From Ruminiclostridium herbifermentans (lineage in GTDB: Bacteria > Bacillota > Clostridia > Acetivibrionales > DSM-1351), in assembly GCF_005473905.2 (NCBI RefSeq), contig NZ_CP061336.1, positions 3,030,501 to 3,094,500 on the forward strand: DNA of 64,000 nt. The letters are read 5' to 3'. Below the pieces are notes generated by a model. It saw nothing but the letters and a program-made list of their open reading frames with translations, did no database searches and had not been told where the DNA came from. Below, in pieces: positions 9,266 to 18,235 of this stretch (the stretch's first letter is position 1; each line of letters opens with the position of its first letter). The position numbers were made by a program, and so were the translations under genes.

Positions 9266-10441
9266 ATGAAAAATGTTATAATAATTTCTTCAAACTATAC
9301 AGGTCACGGCCACAAAAGTATCAGTGAAGCTTTGCAAGAACAATTCAATCTGCATAAAGATATTATCATAAATATTATAGATGGTTTTGATTTAGCTGGT
9401 AATATGGGAGTTCAAGTAGGTAAATCCTATGGATTAGTAACACGAAACGCTAAAAAACTTTGGAATTTAGCATGGAAAATTTCAAGCAGGAACCTTTATG
9501 TAATGCATGAATTCATTGAATTATCAGTAAAACATAATTTTGTAAACCTTTTAAAAAAACTAAAGCCCGATTTAATATTATGTGTTCATCCTATTTTCAA
9601 CACACCAATAATAAATATACTAAAGGAATATAGAATTAATATTCCTTTCGTCACCTTTGTGGCAGATTTAGTAAGCATATCTCCATTATGGGCTGACAAG
9701 CGTGCAAACTGTATTATATGTCCTACTGAAGAAGCAAAAGAAAGATGCATAGGCTTTGGAGTTGCTGAAGAAAACATAAAAGTATTTGGTTTTCCTGTTA
9801 GATCAAGGTTTACAAAGCATATTTCTCAAAAAATTTCAAAGCCAAGCTATATCTTAGATAACCCTATGCAGTGCTTAGTTATGAGCGGTGGTGAAGGTTC
9901 CGGTGATATGGGTTCAATTGCCAAAACTCTATTAGATAATTTTAACTGTAATGTTAACATAATAGCAGGCAGAAACAAATCCTTGAAAGAGAAACTTAAC
10001 AAGACATTATCGCTGCAATATCCTGGTAGAATAAATATTCTTGGATATACTTCTAATATTGAAGAATATATGCTAACCTCTGATATAGCTTTCACCAGAG
10101 GAAGTCCTAATGTAATGATGGAGGCAGTTGCCTGCAATGTTCCTCTCATTATAACAGGTGCTTTACCAGGCCAAGAGCAGGAAAATCCTGACTTCGCTGA
10201 GAAAAATAATCTTGGTATAGTGTGCAAGGATATATCAAATCTATATGAAATTGTTTCTGAACTATTAGCTGATAATGGAAAGAAATTAAATGCAATTAAA
10301 GAGTCTCAGTTACAATATTTTGACCATAACTCTGCTCAAAAAATTGTGGAACATACACTTAGCCTAATTAATAATAGTTCATATAAATATCCATCTGAGT
10401 TTAGACTTAGAAGAAAGTTTAATAGATTGGCGTTGAAATAA
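9266..10441 (+). CDS. MGDG synthase-like glycosyltransferase (GT28), diacylglycerol glucosyltransferase type
   Basis: A 391-residue cytoplasmic-face glycosyltransferase of the GT28/MGDG-synthase group that includes UgtP. These enzymes move sugars from UDP-sugars to diacylglycerol for membrane glycolipids. The N-terminus has IISSNYTGHGHKSISEAL, the family's characteristic loop. The C-terminal nucleotide-sugar domain has SGGEGSGDMGSIAK and RGSPNVMMEAVACNVPLI. I start it at ATG 9266, after GGGAGG at 9248-9253; the upstream TTG at 9218 has no ribosome binding site. The acceptor lipid cannot be told from sequence. It is the first of two plus-strand genes, and an intrinsic terminator follows it at 10707-10744. 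Confidence 0.85.
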   Translation: MKNVIIISSNYTGHGHKSISEALQEQFNLHKDIIINIIDGFDLAGNMGVQVGKSYGLVTRNAKKLWNLAWKISSRNLYVMHEFIELSVKHNFVNLLKKLKPDLILCVHPIFNTPIINILKEYRINIPFVTFVADLVSISPLWADKRANCIICPTEEAKERCIGFGVAEENIKVFGFPVRSRFTKHISQKISKPSYILDNPMQCLVMSGGEGSGDMGSIAKTLLDNFNCNVNIIAGRNKSLKEKLNKTLSLQYPGRINILGYTSNIEEYMLTSDIAFTRGSPNVMMEAVACNVPLIITGALPGQEQENPDFAEKNNLGIVCKDISNLYEIVSELLADNGKKLNAIKESQLQYFDHNSAQKIVEHTLSLINNSSYKYPSEFRLRRKFNRLALK

Positions 10442-10462
10442 AACATTATATCAAAGCTAATC

Positions 10463-10620
10463 CTAACTTTCCGATGAAAAGTAGTACTATGTTCAAGTTT
10501 ACAAATGGCTTTTTAAGCAGTAAACTAACTTGTCTTATAAAATTATTTACTTTTCATTTGATAATACTACGACACCTAATATATTAAGTTTAAGCAGTAT
10601 ATTAACTTAAGCTTGAGTTA
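10463..10620. repeat. dispersed repeat, copy 1
   Basis: About 160 bp sharing long stretches with 55137-55300: AACTTTC, GATGAAAAGTAG, TTCAAG, then TTTACTTTTCATTTGATAAT and ACACCT. GATGAAAAGTA near the left and TACTTTTCATT about 70 bp later form an inverted repeat, so the element can fold on itself. A more divergent third copy is at 40043-40242. No protein is encoded. The function is unknown. Confidence 0.6.
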
Positions 10621-10706
10621 CTCAATCTTAAATTGTTAAGTTTGACTTAAAACTATCAACTTGAAATTTTGAGTAATTAACTTAACCATATAATTTAATT
10701 TGTATA

Positions 10707-10744
10707 GAACATTAGGAGCCAGATAAATTCTAATGTTCTTTTTT
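10707..10744 (+). terminator. intrinsic terminator after the glycosyltransferase gene
   Basis: GAACATTAG and CTAATGTTC form a 9-bp perfect stem with a 14-nt loop, followed by TTTTTT on the plus strand. It lies about 265 nt after the stop codon, beyond the dispersed repeat. Confidence 0.75.
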
Positions 10745-10924
10745 ATATTGCAATTTATTTCAGCCATTTTTCATACCATATAAGTATTTTCTAAAAAATA
10801 ACTTTTTATTATTACCTTCTTAAATTGTCTTCTTTATTCGGGAACATATTCCTTTGCTTGTGTATCTTATTAAAAGAATTGCAGCTGTGATTATTTTAAA
10901 TATTCCTTAAAAGGAGAGTGACTT

Positions 10925-11926
10925 ATGCATCAAAATATAATCATTGGAAGTATTGGAACCTATACTCCCGCTAATCAGATTAACAATTCGTTTTATATTA
11001 ACCACTTTAATAGCATAGGAGTTGATGTGTCTGGGCTACTAAAACACCTCAGCAGTGAAACACGATATATTGCAGATCATAACACAGAAAATGTCATTAC
11101 GATGGCATATGAAGCAGCTGTCAAAGCCTTAAAATCAGCCAATCTAGATCCTACTGAAATTGATTTATTAATTTTTTGTACAGACACTCCAGAACAACTA
11201 ACACCAACAAATGCATTATTATTACATGATAAACTGCATACAACTAATGCAAATCAGATTTTTGACATGAATTCCAACTGCATAAGTATGTTATCTGGCC
11301 TTGATGTTGCAAGCAGAATACTTTCAAGTAATTCGCGAATTAATAAAGCTTTAGTTGTGGGCAGTTTTATGGGAAGCCTAATAGCAAGTGAATATGATCC
11401 TGTCTGCTATTCTACCTTCGGAGATGCTGCTGTGGCAGTAATACTATATAAAACTGAAGAATCTTACAAACGTGGATTTATTGACGCAAATTTTAAAACT
11501 AATACTATAATTAAAGACTTTTATCGATTCCCTTCATGCGGTTTTAGTCAAATATATAACCCTAATATAGATATAGAAGATAAGAAACTGAAATCCAATT
11601 CTTTTGATATGTCTATGATTTGTAAAGACTGGATTGAACTCATGAGTTCACTTTGTACTAAATATGATGTAGACAAGCATTCTATAAAGCAGTTTTTCTT
11701 GTCCCAATTTTCTAAGCCTGAAATAGAAAAAACACTAGAAATGATGGGAGTTGAACTAAATAAATATACATTTATAGGTAATAAATATGGATACACTGGC
11801 CTTACAGGTCCATTACTTGCATATAATGAAGCCTTAGTTAATAAGTCCATACATATAGGAGACTATATAATGTTTTGCTCTATGGGAGCAGGCTACAACT
11901 TATGTGCAATATTGTACAAACTCTAA
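10925..11926 (+). CDS. 3-oxoacyl-ACP synthase III (FabH)-like protein with altered active site
   Basis: A 333-residue thiolase-fold protein. The nucleophile region FDMNSNCISML places the catalytic Cys at about 119, as in FabH. The C-terminal glycine-rich motif SMGAGYNL is also present. The other two triad residues are missing: the FabH stretch IPHQAN reads FLSQFSK (His replaced, near 260), and the GNT motif reads GYT (Asn replaced by Tyr290). A normal decarboxylative condensation is therefore doubtful; acyl transfer, non-decarboxylative chemistry or a regulatory role are alternatives. AAAGGAGAG lies 8 nt before the ATG. It is alone in its transcript and ends 13 nt before a MITE-like insertion. 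Confidence 0.82.
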   Translation: MHQNIIIGSIGTYTPANQINNSFYINHFNSIGVDVSGLLKHLSSETRYIADHNTENVITMAYEAAVKALKSANLDPTEIDLLIFCTDTPEQLTPTNALLLHDKLHTTNANQIFDMNSNCISMLSGLDVASRILSSNSRINKALVVGSFMGSLIASEYDPVCYSTFGDAAVAVILYKTEESYKRGFIDANFKTNTIIKDFYRFPSCGFSQIYNPNIDIEDKKLKSNSFDMSMICKDWIELMSSLCTKYDVDKHSIKQFFLSQFSKPEIEKTLEMMGVELNKYTFIGNKYGYTGLTGPLLAYNEALVNKSIHIGDYIMFCSMGAGYNLCAILYKL

Positions 11927-11938
11927 ATGAATTTTATA

Positions 11939-12286
11939 AGGGGTGTTGCAAAACATCTATTTCCGGATATCAATGCTTATTGCGAGAAATAGTATACAAG
12001 CACAGTATATATCAATGGAGGATCTTCTTAAAACAGATGCTATAAAATGCTATAAAAAAAGTAGGCAAAGAACTAATTTTATAACCAACACAGCCATAAA
12101 ACTTAGCTGTGAGTATAACACCTAGACTAGCTGTCTTGTGTTATAGGTAGTCGATTGTGTTGCTAAAGAGCAACATATATATCTGCATCCTTTTACTAAA
12201 AAGCCATAAATACATACTGTACGGGAAACTATTAAGCAAATAATTGTAAAGGAATATATAAGTTTTCTTGTTTTGTAACAGCCCCT
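11939..12286. mobile_element. MITE-like element or IS remnant, 348 bp, with 5-bp target duplication
   Basis: The ends are AGGGGTGTTGCAAAAC at 11939 and, on the other strand, AGGGGCTGTTACAAAAC ending at 12286. They match except for one deleted base and one substitution. TTATA flanks both ends (11934-11938 and 12287-12291), as a target-site duplication would. No transposase is encoded; the only frame inside is about 60 codons with no recognisable domain. An internal perfect hairpin GTTGCT-AAAG-AGCAAC lies near 12158. Ends beginning GGGGCTGTTGC occur in some insertion sequence families, but I do not assign one. Confidence 0.7.
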
Positions 12287-12340
12287 TTATATATGTTTTT
12301 TATATAAATGTTATATTTATCATAAGTAAAAATTTCATTT

Positions 12341-12703
12341 TTAGATATTTTTTAGAGCATCTTCGAGTGAATTCACCATCAATACTGATTCAAATCCTGG
12401 AATATCCCTCGATAATCTTTGTGTTTGCATCTTTCCTACTGAAGAAGCCTGTTGAACAAGTATTTTCTTCTTAAAAGGGTCTTTTGCATAGAGTTTCATT
12501 ACATTTTTTAAGTTTTCTGCTACATCTTGTGTAGATGTCTTTAAGCCTCTTCCATTAACAATCATAGTATATTCCTTTGGGTCAAACTCTTTTGTTTTCG
12601 ACTTATACTCATTGATAAAGTCCTTGCTTTCCTGTACAGAGAAAAAGCCTGAAGCATTAATTGTAAAAAGCTTTTTGTTTCTGTCCACTTCCATCTTATA
12701 CAC
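12341..12703 (-). CDS. conserved small alpha/beta protein, function unknown
   Basis: A protein of about 120 residues. I choose GTG 12703 because GGAGGT lies 7 nt upstream; the next in-frame ATG at 12694 would be 16 nt away. It begins MEVDRNKKLFTINASGFFSV after the first few residues and alternates predicted strands and helices (NASGFFS, EYTMIVNGRGLK, KKKILVQQASS, FESVLMVNSLEDALK). That pattern resembles a SpoIIAA/STAS-like or similar regulatory fold, but no diagnostic motif is visible. It is a single gene; a strong hairpin terminator lies about 190 nt upstream at 12894-12931. Confidence 0.7.
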   Translation of the reverse strand: MYKMEVDRNKKLFTINASGFFSVQESKDFINEYKSKTKEFDPKEYTMIVNGRGLKTSTQDVAENLKNVMKLYAKDPFKKKILVQQASSVGKMQTQRLSRDIPGFESVLMVNSLEDALKNI

Positions 12704-12893
12704 TAATAGCACCTCCATGTAATAAATGTAATAATATTTCAAAAAAAATATATTGTGTATATTATGACATATTTATTTATTCATTTCAAGCACTTTATGT
12801 TTAATTTAAGTTAATTTGTATATATTTGATAATTAATGTACATTTTTTGTATTTTTATGCAAACAATATTTTTATAACATAATTATTTTGTCA

Positions 12894-12931
12894 AAAAAAC
12901 TCGTTTTGCAAAAATAGCAAAACGAGTTTTT
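12894..12931. terminator. strong bidirectional hairpin
   Basis: AAAAACTCGTTTTGC and GCAAAACGAGTTTTT form a 15-bp perfect stem around a 7-nt loop. The T- and A-rich arms make it work in either direction. It most likely ends the pyrimidine permease transcript coming from the right. The rest of 12704-13235 (about 500 nt) shows nothing else I can name. Confidence 0.75.
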
Positions 12932-13235
12932 ATTAATACTTATTTCTATATTATTTTAAATACAATTGCTCATCTTTCTATCGATAAGTCTTCTGCACCT
13001 ACAATTTTTTAAAAGAGTTTGGGTTGGAGTCGAACAATCTTCTGAGCGGCAAGTTCACACTCTTACAATTTTGAATTGAATATCTGAGTGCTAAAGGTTA
13101 TTTCTGATATACAGATCCAATATTGAACTGAAACCGTAAAAGAACAGCTAACTTGCTCCCAAAATTATATCTAAACAACCATTCCCTAAATAGCAATACT
13201 ATACTTCAATTAATTCCATATTGTAAGTATACTTT

Positions 13236-14624
13236 TTATTCAACATCATTAGTTAGCTTTAGCTTTTCAAGCACATAGAATATTAAGCTAAGTACCATTC
13301 CAACTAATGTAGCTAAAACCATTCCTTTTAACTGAACCTTATCCCCTAAGCTAATTGATATACCACTTATTCCAACTATAAAAACAAGTGCTGTAAGAAC
13401 AAGATTTTTTGCTTTACTATAATCAATCTTTGCTTCAACAATCATTCTTATACCTGAAGCAGCAATTATACCAAAGAGTAGTAAACTAATTCCTCCCATT
13501 ACTGCAGATGGAATACTTGAGATAACTCCTGATAATTTCCCTATAAAAGCTATTATTATGGAAATAACACCAGCTCCACCAATTACCCATACACTGTACA
13601 CTCTAGTAATTGCCATTACTCCCATATTTTCTCCATAGGTAGTAGTAGGACATGAACCACAGAAACCAGAAAGCATAGTTGATACTCCATCACCCATCAA
13701 TGATCTATGAAGTCCTGGATCCTTTGTTAAATCCCTTCCAACTATATTACTAGTAACAAATAGATGACCTATATGCTCCGAAAGAACAACTAAAGCAGCA
13801 GGTGCTAATACCAATATTGCATTAAATTTGAATGTAGGAATTACAAACTCAGGTATATTAATCCAATTAGCTGCTGTTATTGCAGAGTAATCAACATTTC
13901 CCATAATAGCAGCTAATCCATATCCTGATGCAACAGCTATTAAAATAGGAATTACTGAAAGAAAACCTCTGAAACAAAGATTACCAATTATTAATATTCC
14001 AAGAGTAACCAATGATATGAGTATATTTTCAAAATTAAATCCACCGTTTGCATCAGGCAATAATCCTGCCATTTCAGCAGCGCTGCCTGCTAGTTCAAGT
14101 CCTATTAGTGCAACAATAGGGCCCATAGCAGCTGGTGGAAGTACAATATCTAACCAGCTTGTCCCCACTTTACCAATAATAAACGCGACTATCACAAAAA
14201 CCAAACCGCATATTATGTATCCGCCTAATGCCTGCTTGAAATTTTCTACATAATTAGTTGAACTTGTAACAATAGCAGCTGTTGGTGAAAGGAAAGCAAA
14301 ACTTGAACCTAAAAATGCTGGAGCCTTTCCTTTACATATAATCAAATATAGTAATGTTCCAATACCATTAAGCAGTAATACAAGCGCTGGGTCAATAACC
14401 TGAATACTGTTATATTGTGCTAATAGTTCTGGATTTTGTTGTACCTGTTCATAAGTCATTTTTAATACTTCTTCAAGGTAATGGCTCTTTGCAAAACCAT
14501 TAAATAAAAATGGAACAAGCACAGATGCACTAAACATTGCAAACAAATGCTGTAAGCTAAGAGGCAATGCTTTTAAAAATGGAACTTTTTCTTCAACCTG
14601 AATAATAGGTCTAGCATTATTCAT
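13236..14624 (-). CDS. uracil permease, NCS2 (UraA/PyrP) family
   Basis: A 462-residue polytopic membrane protein with about 12-14 hydrophobic segments that imports uracil with protons. NCS2 landmarks are SLQHLFAMFSASVLVPF near the N-terminus, GLELAGSAAEMAG in the middle and SEHIGHLFVTSNIVGRDL with the conserved acidic residue in the substrate site. I start at ATG 14624, which follows GGAGGAG; the frame extends back to TTG 14639 but that codon overlaps the ribosome binding site. The leader carries a PyrR-binding sequence and a terminator, so expression should fall when UMP/UTP is abundant. This makes uracil the most likely substrate among nucleobases. Confidence 0.93.
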   Translation of the reverse strand: MNNARPIIQVEEKVPFLKALPLSLQHLFAMFSASVLVPFLFNGFAKSHYLEEVLKMTYEQVQQNPELLAQYNSIQVIDPALVLLLNGIGTLLYLIICKGKAPAFLGSSFAFLSPTAAIVTSSTNYVENFKQALGGYIICGLVFVIVAFIIGKVGTSWLDIVLPPAAMGPIVALIGLELAGSAAEMAGLLPDANGGFNFENILISLVTLGILIIGNLCFRGFLSVIPILIAVASGYGLAAIMGNVDYSAITAANWINIPEFVIPTFKFNAILVLAPAALVVLSEHIGHLFVTSNIVGRDLTKDPGLHRSLMGDGVSTMLSGFCGSCPTTTYGENMGVMAITRVYSVWVIGGAGVISIIIAFIGKLSGVISSIPSAVMGGISLLLFGIIAASGIRMIVEAKIDYSKAKNLVLTALVFIVGISGISISLGDKVQLKGMVLATLVGMVLSLIFYVLEKLKLTNDVE

Positions 14625-14651
14625 TATAATCTCCTCCAAAATTTTTGTAAT

Positions 14652-14765
14652 AAAAAAACCTTACTGATTTTGGCGCAGTAAGGTTGGGTTTATCCAATTA
14701 TAAGCTTATAGTACGTTCCCAAATATAACCCTTACTAGCCTCTCTGGACTAATTTAAAAGTTTTT
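14652..14765 (-). promoter_or_regulatory. PyrR-binding pyrimidine attenuator before the uracil permease
   Basis: The minus-strand leader contains AGTCCAGAGAGGCT (14750-14737), a match to the PyrR RNA-binding loop consensus ARUCCNGNGAGGYU. It is followed by a terminator hairpin: AACCTTACTG pairs with CAGTAAGGTT (14685-14657), then TTTTTTT (14658-14652). The segment AGTAAGGGTTA just after the PyrR loop can pair with the terminator's 5' arm and act as antiterminator. Known mechanism: PyrR bound to UMP stabilises the anti-antiterminator and causes termination. Confidence 0.88.
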
Positions 14766-14778
14766 TTATTCGAGAAGT

Positions 14779-14807
14779 ATTCTATCATATGTTTTATGCA
14801 AAGTCCA
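14779..14807 (-). promoter_or_regulatory. sigma-A-type promoter of the uracil permease leader
   Basis: TGGACT (14807-14802) and TAGAAT (14784-14779) are separated by exactly 17 nt, matching 4 and 5 of 6 consensus bases. It lies about 30 nt upstream of the PyrR-binding loop. Confidence 0.6.
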
Positions 14808-14916
14808 CAAATTATATATTATTTCATATAAATTTCTATGCATCATTACCATATATTTTATATATTTCTGATAATTGGTTATATATAATCATATATTGGT
14901 AATACCAACTTTTTTA

Positions 14917-16029
14917 TTAACTTTTCCTTTTATTTTCATAAGCACTTAAAATTAATGAATAAATTTTAGAAGCAGAATCAAGCATACGGTTTTTTGTTGC
15001 ATTTGTTGCCATTTTGCTCAATAAATTTTCGTTTGAAATCAAATTACAAATTTGTGTATATAGAGCAGCCGCATTTAATTCATTCTCCAATATAACAACT
15101 GCCCCTCCGTCCCTCTCCAATGAGCGCGCATTATGCTCCTGATGGTTTGCCGTAACATATGGTGAAGGAATCAGAATTGATGGTATTCCCATTGTCTGGA
15201 GTTCACTGATTGTAATAGCTCCTGCCCTGCAAACCATCAAATCACTTGCTGCATATACTTTATCAACGTCATAGATATAAGGTACTACCTTAACCAAGCT
15301 TTTGTACTTTTCATCTATTTTTATGCTAGAATTAATTGTTTCAAATTGCTGTTCACCTGTTGAAAATATTATATTAAATTCACCTTTAAAGTAGTTGTTG
15401 AGCATTTCTGCAACTGTCTCATTTATCTTTCTCGCACCCCTACTGCCACCCATTACAACTATTAAAGGTTTACCCTTAACTGCATCAAGCTTAGACTTAG
15501 CATCAGCCTTATTTTTATTTAATAACTCCTGCCTAACTGGATTGCCTGTATGTACTAATTTTGCAGTCTGTTTGAAGTATTTCTCAGAATCCTTAAAGCT
15601 TATTGCCACATAATCCACATAACGAGCAAGAATTCTGTTTGTCACGCCTGGGAATGCATTTGATTCGTGAATCAAGGTAGGAATACCCTTTTTAGCTGCA
15701 ACATATAAAACAGGCCCGCAGACATAACCTCCCGTGCCTATCACAACATCAGGTTTTATTCTTTTTATTAGCTTAGAAGCCTCAAAAAAACTCTGAATAA
15801 GCTCCTTTACAGCAACTACAGTATCAAATGATATTTTTCTTTTAAAACCCCTGACAGTTATAGTCTCAAGCTTGTATCCTTCTCTGGGAACTAGCTTTGT
15901 CTCCAATCCCTTTTGTGTTCCAACAAAAGTTATTTCTGAATGGGGTTGCTGCTCTCTTATATACTTCGCAATAGCCAGTCCCGGATTTATATGCCCTCCG
16001 GTTCCCCCTCCTGCAATTAAAACTTTCAA
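14917..16029 (-). CDS. murG: UDP-N-acetylglucosamine--N-acetylmuramyl-(pentapeptide) pyrophosphoryl-undecaprenol GlcNAc transferase
   Basis: A 370-residue GT28 enzyme that adds GlcNAc to lipid I to make lipid II on the inner face of the membrane. The N-terminal loop GGGTGGHINPG and the UDP-GlcNAc site region (VVMGGSRGARKIN, CRAGAITISELQTMGIPSILIP, NHQEHNA) are intact. The start is TTG 16029 (LKVLIAGGGTGGH), which has GAGGTGATA 3-9 nt upstream and lies 10 nt after ftsW; the longer frame back to 16095 would overlap ftsW. It is the last gene of the murE-murF-mraY-ftsW-murG run. The usual next genes (murC, murB, ftsQ, ftsA, ftsZ) do not follow. Confidence 0.96.
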   Translation of the reverse strand: MKVLIAGGGTGGHINPGLAIAKYIREQQPHSEITFVGTQKGLETKLVPREGYKLETITVRGFKRKISFDTVVAVKELIQSFFEASKLIKRIKPDVVIGTGGYVCGPVLYVAAKKGIPTLIHESNAFPGVTNRILARYVDYVAISFKDSEKYFKQTAKLVHTGNPVRQELLNKNKADAKSKLDAVKGKPLIVVMGGSRGARKINETVAEMLNNYFKGEFNIIFSTGEQQFETINSSIKIDEKYKSLVKVVPYIYDVDKVYAASDLMVCRAGAITISELQTMGIPSILIPSPYVTANHQEHNARSLERDGGAVVILENELNAAALYTQICNLISNENLLSKMATNATKNRMLDSASKIYSLILSAYENKRKS

Positions 16030-16039
16030 ATATATCACC

Positions 16040-17152
16040 TCATAGTCTTTCGTAATTTGAATATCTAGAAATATTAAGCAGTACACCCACTCCAAACATT
16101 AAAAACATCAGTGATGTTCCTCCATAGCTGAAGAACGGAAGCGAAATTCCTGTAGACGGTATAGAATTTGTTACAACAGCAACATTGAATAAAAATTGAA
16201 TTCCAATTAATGAAGTAATTCCGGTTGCCATCAAACTTCCAAAGGTATCTGGAGCATTCATTGCCACCTTGATTCCTCTCCAAATAAATACTAAAAACAG
16301 AAGCATTACAAATGCAGAGCCTACAAAGCCCAATTCCTCTGCTAATACTGCAAATATATAATCATTATAAGGCTCAGGTATATATAAATATTTCTGCATA
16401 CTCTGTCCAAGCCCTCTTCCAAATAGCCCACCAGAACCAATAGCAAGAAGAGATTGCACGGTCTGCCACCCTTCATCCATAGCATAGTCAAAAGGATTAA
16501 GCCAAGCTTTAACTCTGTCAAAACGATATGGAGCAGCCAATATTGCTACAACAACTGCTGCAACACCTGGCAGTGCCAAAGCTACAAAGTGCGATATTTT
16601 CGCACCAGCACAAAACAAAATAATACAAGATGTAATTACTATAATCAAGGTTCCGCTAAGATGTGGCTCAATCACAACCAGACCTGCAACAAATCCAATC
16701 AACATTAAATATGGCAGAAGTCCCTTTGTAAATGACTGCAAAACCTCTTTTCGTTTAGATAAGCTAAAGGAAAGAAACATAATCAATGCAAATTTTGCCA
16801 TTTCAGAAGGCTGAATAGTTTTTGTTCCTACTCCTAACCATCTTTGAGCGCCATTTCTCTCTTGCCCCACTCCTGGAATTAGTACCAGTATAAGCAGCCC
16901 AATTGATATCATAAGTATTATGGGTGATAATTTTCCCCACCGCTTATAGTCAAAATTCATTGTAACAATAAGTATTACAATACTTAAAGCCATGTATTGC
17001 AACTGCGGAATTAATAAGTAAAATGAATTGCCTACTGTCTTAACTGAAAAATAATAGCTCGAACTAAACACCATTATTGTGCCTAATGAAAGCAGTAAAA
17101 TTACCGCTGCAAATATCCAAAAATCGAAAGGCTTTTTGTTTTTGTTCTTCAT
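16040..17152 (-). CDS. ftsW: FtsW, SEDS peptidoglycan polymerase of the divisome
   Basis: A 370-residue SEDS protein with about ten transmembrane helices. It polymerises lipid II at the septum together with a class B PBP. Family features include GAQRWLGVGTKTIQPSEMAKFA, the loop GWQTVQSLLAIGSGGLFGRGLGQS and the C-terminal PSTGISLPFFSYGGTSLM. GGAGGAAATTA precedes the ATG. Its position between mraY and murG supports FtsW rather than RodA; murD, normally found between mraY and ftsW, is absent. Confidence 0.95.
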   Translation of the reverse strand: MKNKNKKPFDFWIFAAVILLLSLGTIMVFSSSYYFSVKTVGNSFYLLIPQLQYMALSIVILIVTMNFDYKRWGKLSPIILMISIGLLILVLIPGVGQERNGAQRWLGVGTKTIQPSEMAKFALIMFLSFSLSKRKEVLQSFTKGLLPYLMLIGFVAGLVVIEPHLSGTLIIVITSCIILFCAGAKISHFVALALPGVAAVVVAILAAPYRFDRVKAWLNPFDYAMDEGWQTVQSLLAIGSGGLFGRGLGQSMQKYLYIPEPYNDYIFAVLAEELGFVGSAFVMLLFLVFIWRGIKVAMNAPDTFGSLMATGITSLIGIQFLFNVAVVTNSIPSTGISLPFFSYGGTSLMFLMFGVGVLLNISRYSNYERL

Positions 17153-17226
17153 TAATTTCCTCCAGTTTTTAAGCTTGTTACCCCTACATATATTTTGATT
17201 ATATGTAAATAGTTGCTCATAAATTC

Positions 17227-18216
17227 TTAAATGTTATTACCTACACCTAGAATAACAAGAGAGACAATAGAAAGTATAACCGTTACAAATATAAAAACAG
17301 CAACTACTTTTGTTTCCTTCCAGCCCATCAATTCAAAATGGTGATGTATAGGAGCCATTTTGAATATACGTTTTCCAGTTAATTTAAAAGAAGCTACTTG
17401 CAAAATAACCGAAACAGCTTCAATTAAATATATACCTCCAACTATTAATAAAATTAGAGGAATACGCATCATAACTACAATAGCTGTTAATGCACCACCT
17501 AGTGCTAAGCTTCCAGTATCACCCATGAAGACCTTTGCAGGATAAATGTTAAATGCTAGAAAACCAAGGCAACCACCAGCAATTGCCGCCGAAAAAACTT
17601 TAATATATCCCAATTCAGCATTTGTCAATGAATAGATTGTAAAAAATATAGCAACCACAAGCGTAACTCCTGCACATAGACCATCTAATCCATCAGTAAG
17701 ATTAACTGCATTTGAGAAAAAATACATAAATGCTACTATAAACAGAAAGTATAACCACGGTTGAATTATGATGTTTGTAAAAGGTATTGCAATTGATGTT
17801 CCAGCATCTGTATACCTCATTACATAAAATGCAAATGCAACGCATACTATCAATTGCATAAATGTCTTTTGCCCTGCATATAGTCCATCTTTTCTCTTTT
17901 TGACTATCTTAATAAAGTCATCAATGAAACCAACAGCAGCAAAGCCTAATGTTGCAATTAATATAGGTATTATTGCCGGATACTTTTGCGAAAAATAAAG
18001 AGCCACTAATGTTATAGGTATTAAAAAAATTAGTCCTCCAATTGTAGGTGTCCCCATTTTTTTTAAATGAGTTTGAGGACCATCATCTCTCACTGTCTGT
18101 CCAAATTTCAATCTTCTTAAAAACGGAATACAAACAGGCCCTGCAATAAGAGCCAATATAAACGCAGCCGCAAAGGCTAATATATGTTCAGATGTTAATG
18201 AAAAAGTAAGCACCAC
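17227..18216 (-). CDS. mraY: phospho-N-acetylmuramoyl-pentapeptide-transferase MraY
   Basis: A 329-residue integral membrane enzyme with about ten helices that joins UDP-MurNAc-pentapeptide to undecaprenyl phosphate to give lipid I. Diagnostic motifs are DDGPQTHLKKMGTPTIGG, FIDDFIK (catalytic Asp pair), NLTDGLDGL, MGDTGSLALGG and the PIHHHFE loop. Two adjacent GTG codons (18216 and 18213) can serve as start after AGGGGG; I keep the first. It lies 19 nt after murF. Confidence 0.96.
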   Translation of the reverse strand: MVLTFSLTSEHILAFAAAFILALIAGPVCIPFLRRLKFGQTVRDDGPQTHLKKMGTPTIGGLIFLIPITLVALYFSQKYPAIIPILIATLGFAAVGFIDDFIKIVKKRKDGLYAGQKTFMQLIVCVAFAFYVMRYTDAGTSIAIPFTNIIIQPWLYFLFIVAFMYFFSNAVNLTDGLDGLCAGVTLVVAIFFTIYSLTNAELGYIKVFSAAIAGGCLGFLAFNIYPAKVFMGDTGSLALGGALTAIVVMMRIPLILLIVGGIYLIEAVSVILQVASFKLTGKRIFKMAPIHHHFELMGWKETKVVAVFIFVTVILSIVSLVILGVGNNI

Positions 18217-18235
18217 AACTTCCCCCTGTTTATTA

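Noticed and set aside
11943-12125. 60-codon frame inside the MITE-like element
   Set aside because: It starts inside the terminal inverted repeat, has no ribosome binding site and no transposase motif.
16074-16283. 69-codon minus-strand frame overlapping ftsW
   Set aside because: It is a shadow frame of the ftsW coding sequence without its own ribosome binding site.
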